Assembly: GCA_002440745.1 (NCBI GenBank)
Contig: DJVB01000059.1
Location: 1 to 21,822, forward strand
Origin: Bacteroidales bacterium UBA6267
GTDB taxonomy: Bacteria; Bacteroidota; Bacteroidia; Bacteroidales; UBA1556
DNA length: 21,822 nt
Direction: 5' to 3'
Shown piece after piece: positions 15,397 to 21,822 of the stretch; position 1 is the first letter of the stretch, and the number at the start of each line of letters is the position of its first letter. The position numbers and the translations under genes are program-made. Below the pieces are notes generated by a model. The model was not told where the DNA came from. It saw only the letters and a program-made list of their open reading frames with translations, and ran no database searches.

Positions 15397-16572
15397 TTAA
15401 TAGTTGAATCCAAAAGTCCAAAGCGGAATGACATTTTGGTAACCAAATTCAATATCATCTTTTACCACAAAAGATTTTCCGTCTTTTTCTATTTGGTTTT
15501 GGTTTTTATTCTTTCCTCCAATTTCAAACGTATAATTATCAATTACAAAATCAGCTTTTTTTGAAGATACTACTTCATTATGCACTCGCATTTGATTGAA
15601 AAAGAAAGTTTCTCGTAAATTTCCGGTATTCGATTTTTCTCCAACCAAGTTGAAAATGATATTTGTATTATCTAAATATACTTTGTCAACTTTCCCTAAA
15701 CCGCGGATGCCGCTTGTTTCATTTCGTAATTGTGCTATTAGTCCGGCCTTTTCCATATATGAAAAATAGTCCTCTAAAGTATTCCGACTTACATTAATTA
15801 TTTCAGAAATTTTGGAAAAGTTTGGCTTAAAAGGCACGCTTTCAGAAATAATAGAAAGTAATCTTTTTAGTTTTCGACTTGTACCCACATTTAAGTTTGC
15901 ATATTGAGGAATATCCGTTTCCAAAGTCTGAATTATGATTTGGCCTATCCGCAAATTCATTTCATTTTCGGTTCCAAACGGATAATATCCATGCTTTAAA
16001 TATTCATTAAATAATGGCAATGGATGCTGAATATTTTCAAGTTTCACCTCATTATTGATAATTTGGTCTAATGAGTAAACTTTTGATTCTATGTTATGAT
16101 AAAGCTTCAAATATTCGCGAAATGATAGTCCTTGGAGTTTGTAAATAATTGCCCGACGACTTAAATCTGCAGAGCCTTTTAGTATATCAAGAACAGAAGA
16201 ACCTGTAAATATAATTTTTAAAGAAGGAAAAGAGTCATAAATGTTTTTTAGCTCGCGCGACCAGTCTGAGTATTTATGAATTTCATCGATAAATAAATAT
16301 TCTCCTGCATTTTTATAGAATTCGTCAGCTAAATCAAAAAGGTTGTTGTTTCCAAAGTACATATCGTCTGCGGAGACATATAACGATTTTTTGCTGCCCA
16401 AATTTTCCTTGATATATTGCAAAATCATGGTCGTTTTGCCAACCCCACGGGCGCCAATAATGCCAATCATTCTACTATCCCAAGGGATTTTGTCATATAA
16501 GTAACGTTTAAAATCAGTTGTCGTACTTTGTAAAAGTGTTTCAAATTTCTGATACAGTGTTTTCATAGTCAT
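15397..16572 (-). CDS. AAA_14/DUF4143-type ATPase
   Basis: 391 residues. Walker A is GARGVGKTT (40-48), Walker B is YLFIDEIHK (Asp96, Glu97), and sensor-like FTGSSVLDI follows, the order seen in AAA_14 proteins. Residues ~225-290 contain a winged-helix-like part (FSKISEIINVSRNTLEDYFSYMEKAGLI). The C-terminal ~300-385 is the DUF4143-type domain with a PD-(D/E)XK-like look (KKADFVIDNYTFEIGGKN). The family is abundant in Bacteroidota; its function is unclear. ATG codons are at 16572 and 16566; the promoter candidate just upstream leaves a leader of only ~5 nt to the first, so the second may be the true start. Confidence 0.88.
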   Translation of the reverse strand: MTMKTLYQKFETLLQSTTTDFKRYLYDKIPWDSRMIGIIGARGVGKTTMILQYIKENLGSKKSLYVSADDMYFGNNNLFDLADEFYKNAGEYLFIDEIHKYSDWSRELKNIYDSFPSLKIIFTGSSVLDILKGSADLSRRAIIYKLQGLSFREYLKLYHNIESKVYSLDQIINNEVKLENIQHPLPLFNEYLKHGYYPFGTENEMNLRIGQIIIQTLETDIPQYANLNVGTSRKLKRLLSIISESVPFKPNFSKISEIINVSRNTLEDYFSYMEKAGLIAQLRNETSGIRGLGKVDKVYLDNTNIIFNLVGEKSNTGNLRETFFFNQMRVHNEVVSSKKADFVIDNYTFEIGGKNKNQNQIEKDGKSFVVKDDIEFGYQNVIPLWTFGFNY

Positions 16573-16583
16573 GATAATTTTTA

Positions 16584-16615
16584 CAAAGATACAAAATGCA
16601 CAATCAATTCAGCAA
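16584..16615 (-). promoter_or_regulatory. Candidate promoter of the ATPase gene
   Basis: TATCTTTG (16591-16584 on the minus strand) is an exact -7 box. A partial -33 element (TTG, 16615-16613) lies 21 nt upstream. Transcription would begin near 16577, almost at the start codon. Confidence 0.45.
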
Positions 16616-16687
16616 TTATTATAAAAAATATTCAATTAAAAGTGCAATTAATGATTTTGCTGCTTAGCCTTAATGCAGATTTGTCTT

Positions 16688-16713
16688 TTAAACATTCGAC
16701 CTCTTCGAGGTCG
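16688..16713 (+). repeat. Hairpin element CGACCTC-TTC-GAGGTCG
   Basis: A perfect 7-bp stem with 3-nt loop (16697-16713), followed on the plus strand by GGGGTTTT. It lies 10 bp beyond the GNAT gene and is related to 12376-12400. On the gene strand it is not followed by a T run, so it is a poor terminator for the GNAT gene. Confidence 0.45.
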
Positions 16714-16722
16714 GGGTTTTGA

Positions 16723-17268
16723 TTAATTTGAATTTATCTTACCCCATTCATTTTTAAGCAATGCGTAGATCAAGTCATCAACCCATTTGCCATTAATGAA
16801 TAAACTCTCGACGAAATGAGCCTCTTTTCGAAATCCAATGCGCTCCACAAGTCGAATTGACTTTTCATTTTTGGGGTCAATTGAGGTGATAATCCGGTGT
16901 TTATCCAACTCGTTGAACAAATAATCAATCACCTTTTTAACAGATTCTGTTGCAATTCCCTTGCTTTGAAAATCTTTATTCAGGGTGCATCCAATTTCTG
17001 TTTGCTTATTCTCCTCACCGATGAAATGAATGCCTATATCGCCAACGATTTTTTCGGTTTCTTTCTGAACGATAACAAATTGAAACCACGTCTCGGGTAT
17101 ATTTATCTGCTTTGAAACCTGATCAATAAATTTTTCCACATCTTCCATCGTTTCCGGAATCCACCCTTGATATGTATTCATCTCTTTATCACGGCGATAT
17201 TCAAATATTTCTTTCTTATCTTCAATCTTTATTGGCCTGATAAGTAATCGTTCGGTTTCTAATATCAT
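16723..17268 (-). CDS. GNAT-family N-acetyltransferase (RimJ/RimL type)
   Basis: 181 residues from the ATG at 17268, where the family's opening strand begins (MILETERLLIRPIKIED). An upstream TTG at 17304 would add 12 residues without family resemblance. The acetyl-CoA site shows as KDFQSKGIATESVKKVIDYLF, close to the usual Q/RxxGxG/A pattern, and the closing motif is IDPKNEKSIRLVERIGFRKEA. Such enzymes transfer an acetyl group from acetyl-CoA to protein N-termini or small amines. The substrate is not known. The context gives no clue: it stands between a frameshifted antitoxin and an ATPase. Confidence 0.88.
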   Translation of the reverse strand: MILETERLLIRPIKIEDKKEIFEYRRDKEMNTYQGWIPETMEDVEKFIDQVSKQINIPETWFQFVIVQKETEKIVGDIGIHFIGEENKQTEIGCTLNKDFQSKGIATESVKKVIDYLFNELDKHRIITSIDPKNEKSIRLVERIGFRKEAHFVESLFINGKWVDDLIYALLKNEWGKINSN

Positions 17269-17372
17269 GCTCTTTCTATTATTCGTATTTAGTATTGTTT
17301 TCAATTAATCCATGCTAAAACCACTTCATTATAATAATCTTTCTCATTTTCAATTCTGTTGACTTTTTCTTC

Positions 17373-17698
17373 TTAGGTTAATTTTACCGATTGATTTAGA
17401 AGTTCAAACTTAAAATTTATCTTCGCATTTAATGCTTTGAAAACTTTAATAATGGTTTCAGATCGGGCATCTGTCAAACTGTTTTCCAATTTCGATATTT
17501 GTGCTTTTTTAACTCCAATAACCTTTCCCAACTCTTCTTGTGTCAAATACTTTTCTGTTCTGGCTTGCTTATAGCTTCATCGATTAAATCAAGCCTTAAT
17601 TCATTCTCGAAAACCTCTCTTTTTGGTGTTCCAATTTCGCCTATGAATTTGTTGGTCAATTCTTTGAGGCTTACTGTTTTCATTGGTTCGTTCTTCAT
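17373..17698 (-). pseudogene. Frameshifted HigA-type XRE antitoxin
   Basis: Reading from ATG 17698 (preceded by AAGGAAG) gives KTVSLKELTNKFIGEIGTPK, the start of HigA-type antitoxins. The frame then ends early in TGA after EAISKPEQKSI. Shifting frame near 17568 restores ARTEKYLTQEELGKVIGVKK and then AQISKLENSLTDARSETI, a complete helix-turn-helix of the XRE type, through to a stop at 17373. A single lost base in an ATAAG(G)CAAGCC-like codon pair explains the break. No HigB-type toxin gene is found upstream, where the flavoprotein gene ends at 17767. In the restored frame, open codons resume after the stop down to 17301 without a start and may be another relic. A sequencing error is the alternative explanation. 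Confidence 0.75.
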
Positions 17699-17766
17699 GT
17701 TTTCTTCCTTTCAAAATATTGTATTCTAATTCGTTCCCCTGTGCTTTGTCGTTAGAAAATCGAGCA

Positions 17767-18447
17767 TTATTGTGTGCTAAAGTTTTCTTTCGAGAATGGT
17801 TTGTCAAACCTATTACGAAAGGCATTATTTTTTTTCAGATTGCTATTCCAATAGAAATTAGTCAATCCAGTTTTGCTAAGTTGTTTAAAAAGAAATATTC
17901 TCGCCGGCGACATTTTAAAAGGTTTTCTTAGTATTTCATTTATTTCAGGAGAAAATGCTTCGTTTTTTGCAAAGTGCTCTCCAAGAATTTCAAAACTGCG
18001 GAACAACTTTTTAGTCATTGATTTTGGCATAATCTGAATTCCTTCGACTCCACCTTTAATGATGGTCCCCAAATAATCAGATTTTATTCTCTTCGCGAAT
18101 TTTTCCAAATACCGTTCGACGTATATAGAGTGAATTGCTTCAGGGAATCCCGACTGAACAATAAAACCGATTTTCTTTGGCGTTTTGATGTCAGTATCTA
18201 TCACATTTTCAAAGAATTCCTTCACAATCCCGGGCATACTATCGGTATAAAGTGGAAAAATGACAAGAATAGTATCCGCATTTTGGAATAGTTCTTTTTC
18301 TTCTTTTTTTCGGTTGCGTTTTGCCAGATAATGAATCGGGACTGTTTCAGAACAAAATCTGGTATATCCGATTAGAAATTGTTCGATCAGTATTTTTGAA
18401 TTACTTTTCTTGTATCTGGGGGAGCCGTTAAATATTACAAGTTTCAT
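17767..18447 (-). CDS. Flavodoxin-like NAD(P)H-dependent oxidoreductase
   Basis: 226 residues. The N-terminus has the phosphate-binding loop for FMN, FNGSPRYKKSNSKILIEQF, after a first beta-strand. DTILVIFPLYTDSMPGIVKEFFENV follows, matching the second FMN-contact region of NADPH-dependent FMN reductases. The C-terminal ~60 residues are basic and not typical. It starts 20 bp inside the upstream flavoprotein gene, so both are translated from one message and may work as a pair. Substrate unknown. Confidence 0.78.
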   Translation of the reverse strand: MKLVIFNGSPRYKKSNSKILIEQFLIGYTRFCSETVPIHYLAKRNRKKEEKELFQNADTILVIFPLYTDSMPGIVKEFFENVIDTDIKTPKKIGFIVQSGFPEAIHSIYVERYLEKFAKRIKSDYLGTIIKGGVEGIQIMPKSMTKKLFRSFEILGEHFAKNEAFSPEINEILRKPFKMSPARIFLFKQLSKTGLTNFYWNSNLKKNNAFRNRFDKPFSKENFSTQ

Positions 18448-18979
18448 AAACTATATCCTCAATTTTATGGTGGTCGATGTATTTTATAAATTTCTTTTTA
18501 CAATGAAAATTGATGGCAAATCGGTCATAAATATCGCTTACAATCTCCAAATCTTCCTTATCAGTATCTGTTTCCTTTTCAAGAACAAGTCCGAAATCAG
18601 GATAGTTTTCGTATCGTTTTCGGTGGTGAAATTCCTCATTTCTGATTTCGATATATGGATGGAGTAAAACAATAAGTCTATCTGTAATCTTTTTTAGTTC
18701 CGAACTTGTGAATCCGGCAATCAACGGCGATGCAAATATGAAAAAGTCGGCATTTATAATTGATTTGAAGATTTCTTCAGCATCGTCATTGATAGCGCAT
18801 CTTCCGGGAGTTTTCCACCAACAACTCCAGCATCCTGTGCAATAATGCAAATTCATTTCCTTAAGTGGAAAAACTTGTACGCGGTGATTTAATTGAAATT
18901 CTTTAGTCAATTCTTCAAGATATTTCGAAAAATTGCTTTTCTCGTGTTTTAAATCCCCATTTAGAATTACAATATTCAT
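18428..18979 (-). CDS. NADPH-dependent FMN reductase-like flavoprotein
   Basis: 183 residues. It opens with MNIVILNGDLKHEKSNFSKYL (FMN phosphate loop), then YCTGCWSCWWKTPGRCAI, a Cys-rich segment found in many iron-sulfur-flavoprotein-like reductases, and ADFFIFASPLIAGFTSSELK for the second FMN contact. It probably reduces a small molecule or protein partner with NAD(P)H. It overlaps the next flavoprotein gene by 20 bp. About 90 bp upstream lies one copy of a 78-bp repeat that also precedes the SDR-DUF2867 gene, so the two units are probably controlled alike. Confidence 0.8.
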   Translation of the reverse strand: MNIVILNGDLKHEKSNFSKYLEELTKEFQLNHRVQVFPLKEMNLHYCTGCWSCWWKTPGRCAINDDAEEIFKSIINADFFIFASPLIAGFTSSELKKITDRLIVLLHPYIEIRNEEFHHRKRYENYPDFGLVLEKETDTDKEDLEIVSDIYDRFAINFHCKKKFIKYIDHHKIEDIVYETCNI

Positions 18980-19070
18980 TTTAAATCGTATTTATTGCAC
19001 ACAATCTTTATCCGTATAGTAATCTCTTTCATTATTAATTATGTTGTTTCCGACAACTGGACTGAGGACT

Positions 19071-19148
19071 CCGCTAAAATAGCAATTAAATCTATTCCGC
19101 TTGAATGAATATTTCAAACTATTTCCAAAAGATTATTTCCTTTTTGTG
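19071..19148 (-). repeat. 78-bp diverged repeat, copy A (upstream of the flavoprotein pair)
   Basis: Aligns without gaps to 20683-20760 with 67 of 78 bases equal; the block CTATTTCCAAAAGATTATTT is exact in both. At its left end it carries a variant -7 box, TATTTTAGC on the minus strand (19081-19073), about 95 bp before the ATG at 18979. It is probably a duplicated promoter region. Confidence 0.85.
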
Positions 19149-19184
19149 GCTATATGAGGTTAAGCTTTTCGAGTGGAATGAAGG

Positions 19185-20609
19185 CTATTTATTGTGGTTA
19201 GTTAGTTTTTTAAACATTCCTTTAAAAATTAAACCATGAAAAGGCAATACTGAAAACCAATATAACCTCCCTTTTAATCCTAAGGGTCTGAATGTGGCGG
19301 TTTGAACAAGCTCATTATCTGTTAACTTAAACTCTAACCATGCTTCTCCGGGTAATTTCATTTCAGCAAATAAAAGCAATCTCCCTTCATCCTTATTTGC
19401 ATATAATACTCTCCAAAAATCTACTGCGTCCCCGGGTTTGATTGAATCTTGACTTGTTCTGCCTCTTCTAAGCCCAACCCCTCCAAACAATTTATCTATA
19501 AATCCTCTCAGTTTCCAAAGCCAATTGGCATAGTACCAACCGGTTTGACCTCCTATACTCCAGATTTTATTCAAGCAAAGCGTCTTGTTATCGGTTTTCC
19601 CCTTTCTTTGATCTGTAAAACAACCATAAGTTGGCACTTGTATGAAATCGGAAACATTAAAGTCGATACCACTGCTTGAATAGGAGTCTTTCCAACTGGA
19701 GACTATCTCATTACTATCAATTTTGCTAAAAGCTTTTTTTAGCGATTCAGCGTATGTAATTGGTTCAACTCCGAGAAGAGAGTTTATGTGATTGTTCCTA
19801 CAGATTACTTCAACCTTCATACTGTTTACAAGAGATACAGCAAGTTTGTATGAAGTTGATGTAACGAAGTAAAGCCAATAAGAGGAAAGTCTTGGTGTCA
19901 TAATGGGAACAACAACAATGCTTCGTTTAAGATTTCTACTTTTGGCGAAGCTTAGAAGCATTTCTTTATAGGTTAGCACATCGGGTCCGCCAATATCATA
20001 ATTCTGATTATAGGTTTTCGGATTGAATAAGGATTTTGATAAAAAAGTGATTACATCAGAAACACCAATAGGTTGGCATTTAGTATTTAGCCATTTTGGT
20101 GTAATCATAAATGGCAGTTTTTCAACCAAATCTCTGATAATTTCAAAAGAGGCACTCCCTGAACCAATGATTATGCCTGCCCTAAGAGTTGTGAAATTAT
20201 ATGATCCTTTACTTAGCTCATTTTCAACATCTTTTCTCGAATTTAAATGTTCAGACAGTTCTGTTTCATTCACGATGCCACTGAGGTATATAATATGTTT
20301 TACTTGAGTTTTTTCGAGTGCATTTCTGAAATTTATAGCTGAGATTCTCTCTAAGTTTTTGTATTCTTTAGAGGATGACATGGAATGAACTAGATAATAG
20401 GCTCCATCTATATCATTTGGGATAAAATCTAGTGATTTCTCCTCTAATAAGTCTATTTCAATAACAGAAAGTTTATGCTTAATAGATTCCGGTGGATTGA
20501 ACCTCTTAAAGTCACGAACACAACAGACAACTTCATGACCAGCTTCAACTAAAGTTGGGAGAAGACGCTTTCCTATGTAACCTGTAGCACCCGTTAGTAA
20601 TATTTTCAT
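19185..20609 (-). CDS. SDR-fold NAD(P)-binding protein with C-terminal DUF2867
   Basis: 474 residues. Residues 1-~300 are an atypical SDR with GATGYIGKR (Gly7-Arg15) and an NmrA-like look (VVCCVRDFKRF, HIIYLSGIVNE). Residues ~330-470 match DUF2867 (IWSIGGQTGWYYANWLWKLR, GDAVDFWRVL, LLLFAEMKLPGEAWLEF). This two-domain form is common in bacteria; it is thought to be a membrane-associated oxidoreductase or binding protein, but the substrate is unknown. It stands alone. Its upstream sequence is the second copy of the 78-bp repeat that precedes the flavoprotein pair. No terminator was seen after it. Confidence 0.9.
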   Translation of the reverse strand: MKILLTGATGYIGKRLLPTLVEAGHEVVCCVRDFKRFNPPESIKHKLSVIEIDLLEEKSLDFIPNDIDGAYYLVHSMSSSKEYKNLERISAINFRNALEKTQVKHIIYLSGIVNETELSEHLNSRKDVENELSKGSYNFTTLRAGIIIGSGSASFEIIRDLVEKLPFMITPKWLNTKCQPIGVSDVITFLSKSLFNPKTYNQNYDIGGPDVLTYKEMLLSFAKSRNLKRSIVVVPIMTPRLSSYWLYFVTSTSYKLAVSLVNSMKVEVICRNNHINSLLGVEPITYAESLKKAFSKIDSNEIVSSWKDSYSSSGIDFNVSDFIQVPTYGCFTDQRKGKTDNKTLCLNKIWSIGGQTGWYYANWLWKLRGFIDKLFGGVGLRRGRTSQDSIKPGDAVDFWRVLYANKDEGRLLLFAEMKLPGEAWLEFKLTDNELVQTATFRPLGLKGRLYWFSVLPFHGLIFKGMFKKLTNHNK

Positions 20610-20682
20610 GCTTTTTTAATTTGAGGCAAAATCAGTCCGCCAACGTTTCTATTAACATTAATAATTATATTGCAATATTGCC

Positions 20683-20760
20683 CCGCTAAGATAGTGCCTA
20701 AATCTATTCCGTTTTGATGAATATTTTAAACTATTTCCAAAAGATTATTTTCTTATTGTG
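20683..20760 (-). repeat. 78-bp diverged repeat, copy B (upstream of SDR-DUF2867)
   Basis: Counterpart of 19071-19148. It includes TATCTTAGC (20693-20685 on the minus strand) as the matching variant -7 box, about 75 bp before the ATG at 20609. Both copies have the same orientation and position relative to the next gene. Confidence 0.85.
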
Positions 20761-20839
20761 TAATGAAGATACATTCCCAATCACCGATTATTTTGTTCTT
20801 GGATAGAGGTTTCATCAAAGTTAATTCAATGTTTTTCAT
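20753..20839 (-). CDS. Possible 28-residue small protein or gene remnant
   Basis: ATG at 20839, stop TAA at 20753-20755 inside the end of repeat copy B. The translation (MKNIELTLMKPLSKNKIIGD, then WECIFITQ) looks more protein-like than random, but it has no known relatives that I recognise and could be the decayed end of a gene. No promoter or ribosome site was identified. Confidence 0.2.
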   Translation of the reverse strand: MKNIELTLMKPLSKNKIIGDWECIFITQ

Positions 20840-20869
20840 AGTCTTAACCGTTATTAAACCTTCCCTTCC

Positions 20870-20985
20870 ACTTACTTCGGCTTACTTCGACTACGCTCAG
20901 CAAGCAACGCTCAGCTCCCGAAGGCTCCGCAGGAATCCCTTTGGTAGATGCCTATGGCAAAGCAAAACTCAGAGCTTGGGCTATC
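20870..20985. repeat. GC-richer dispersed-repeat-like sequence
   Basis: Contains CTTCGACTACGCTCAG (20886-20900 region) and a second ACGCTCAG 14 bp later, then CCCGAAGGCTCCGCAGG. Sequences built on TTCGACT-CGCTCAG occur as dispersed intergenic repeats in many bacterial genomes (from memory). The base composition differs clearly from the AT-rich flanks. Confidence 0.5.
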
Positions 20986-21104
20986 GTCTATAATCATAGT
21001 TTCAAATATATCTATTTAGTATTAATTACGAGCAGCAAATATAAGTTATTTAACCGGTAGGATTAATGAAATTCCTCATTCTACTTTTTATATAATTCAT
21101 ACGC

Positions 21105-21822
21105 CTATTCATTTTGCAGATGAATCAATACAATTTCCGGTCTGCAAAAAAATCTCATTGGAGGGGTTATTGTGCCTACTCCTGATGAAATATAAGATTG
21201 CATTTTTCCAAATTGTTTTAATCCATATCTATATTTTTGTCCATATTTGGATGGTAATATTGGCGCCCACAATCCAAAAAATGTCATCTGACCTCCATGA
21301 GTATGCCCCGACAATGTAAAGTCAACCAAATCTTTTGGCATAGTTTCAATAAAATCAGGACTATGTGAAATTAGAATAGAAAAATCAGTTTTTTTTAGGT
21401 CGTAGATTGTGCTGTCTAATTCTTGAGTATCTTCCCATAAATCACCTACACCTCCAATCTTAATACTATCACTATTAATTTTCACCCAATATGATTTATT
21501 ATCACAAATATTGATTCCATTTCTTAACATCATCTGCTTGGTCAACGTGGCATCTTCCCAATGGTCATGGTTCCCCAATACGGCATAAATACCACCTTTG
21601 GTTTTTAAATTTCTAAATTCATTAAACAGAGGTTCAATGTATTTTGCCTCACGGTGGACATAATCACCTCCCATGATTATATAATCAGGATTTAGCTTAT
21701 TTATCCGTTCAACAAGTTTTTGCACTCTTTCAATCGAAAAAAATGGGCCATGATGGATGTCTGTAATAAAAACTATTTTTTTTCCAATAAAAGATTGGTA
21801 TCCCTTCGGTAAACCGCATCTT
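21105..21822 (-). CDS. Calcineurin-like metallophosphoesterase (5' end outside the window)
   Basis: The frame stays open past the first listed start (a GTG at 21725) to the window edge, and the extra ~32 residues contain the first metal motif, FITDIHHGPFF. So the gene continues beyond 21822 and is partial. Further motifs are all present: GGDYVH, GNHDHWED, ISHSPDF and SGHTHGGQ, giving the complete two-metal site. The family hydrolyses phosphoesters; this branch resembles YkuE-like and UDP-diacylglucosamine-hydrolase-like enzymes. The N-terminal part outside the window may hold a membrane anchor. It ends with TAG at 21105. Confidence 0.9.
   Translation of the reverse strand, partial: RCGLPKGYQSFIGKKIVFITDIHHGPFFSIERVQKLVERINKLNPDYIIMGGDYVHREAKYIEPLFNEFRNLKTKGGIYAVLGNHDHWEDATLTKQMMLRNGINICDNKSYWVKINSDSIKIGGVGDLWEDTQELDSTIYDLKKTDFSILISHSPDFIETMPKDLVDFTLSGHTHGGQMTFFGLWAPILPSKYGQKYRYGLKQFGKMQSYISSGVGTITPPMRFFCRPEIVLIHLQNE

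Larger units (their letters stand above)
20610..21104. other. Gene-poor 495-bp region
   Basis: Contains, from left to right, a variant -7 box (20693-20686), repeat copy B, a 28-codon open frame of doubtful value, and a GC-richer stretch at 20870-20985. The larger plus-strand open frame across it (20763-20993) has no family resemblance and runs through the GC-rich repeat, so it is not called. Confidence 0.55.

Noticed and set aside
17601..17825. 74-residue minus frame as a HigB-type toxin upstream of the broken antitoxin
   Set aside because: It overlaps both the flavoprotein end and the antitoxin frame, and shows no RelE/HigB motif.
20763..20993. 76-residue plus-strand open frame
   Set aside because: Runs through the GC-rich dispersed repeat, overlaps a protein-like minus frame, has no family resemblance, and would be the only plus-strand gene.

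Overview
This is an AT-rich window from a member of the Bacteroidota. The organism call rests on three things. Several genes are preceded by the phylum's -7 promoter element (TAnnTTTG) or a close variant. The proteins are of types common in that phylum: YfbK-type VWA lipoprotein, PAS-rich hybrid histidine kinase, AAA_14/DUF4143-type ATPase and HigA-type antitoxin. Bacteroidota-style lipoprotein leaders are also present. I cannot name a genus. Every gene I can support lies on the minus strand, so transcription runs from high to low coordinates. No rRNA, tRNA, CRISPR array or intact mobile element was seen.

Layout from high to low coordinate (direction of transcription): a metallophosphoesterase cut by the right window edge (21105-21822); a gene-poor stretch with a GC-richer repeat and one copy of a 78-bp repeat; an SDR-DUF2867 protein (19185-20609); the second copy of the 78-bp repeat; two overlapping flavodoxin-like oxidoreductases (17767-18979); a frameshifted HigA antitoxin; a GNAT acetyltransferase; an AAA_14-type ATPase; a remnant of another acetyltransferase; a DUF1801 protein; a VapBC-type toxin-antitoxin pair; and a Fic protein with a conspicuous operator. 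A 500-bp intergenic region with plus-oriented hairpins follows. Next is a tight five-gene operon: SDR, quinone-oxidoreductase-like MDR, Crp/Fnr regulator, DUF2271-like lipoprotein and small beta-barrel protein. Then come a VWA lipoprotein gene bracketed by two copies of a 111-bp direct repeat, a 1691-residue hybrid sensor kinase with eight PAS domains and one PocR domain, and finally a VOC protein coupled to a DUF3795 protein.

The genes fall into three themes. The first is redox metabolism: the five-gene operon, the two flavoproteins and the SDR-DUF2867 protein. The last two units carry the same diverged upstream sequence, which suggests common control. The second is a cluster of toxin-antitoxin-like and accessory genes at 12.6-17.7 kb, with two decayed genes in it. 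The third is sensing and envelope functions: the PAS/PocR kinase and the VWA and DUF2271 lipoproteins.

The most unusual structures are the 110/111-identical direct repeats around the VWA gene, each carrying an intrinsic terminator, and the paired TTGTTCA/TGAACA sites with identical 21-bp spacing before the Fic gene. No convincingly new multi-gene system was found. The best leads are these repeat and regulatory structures.
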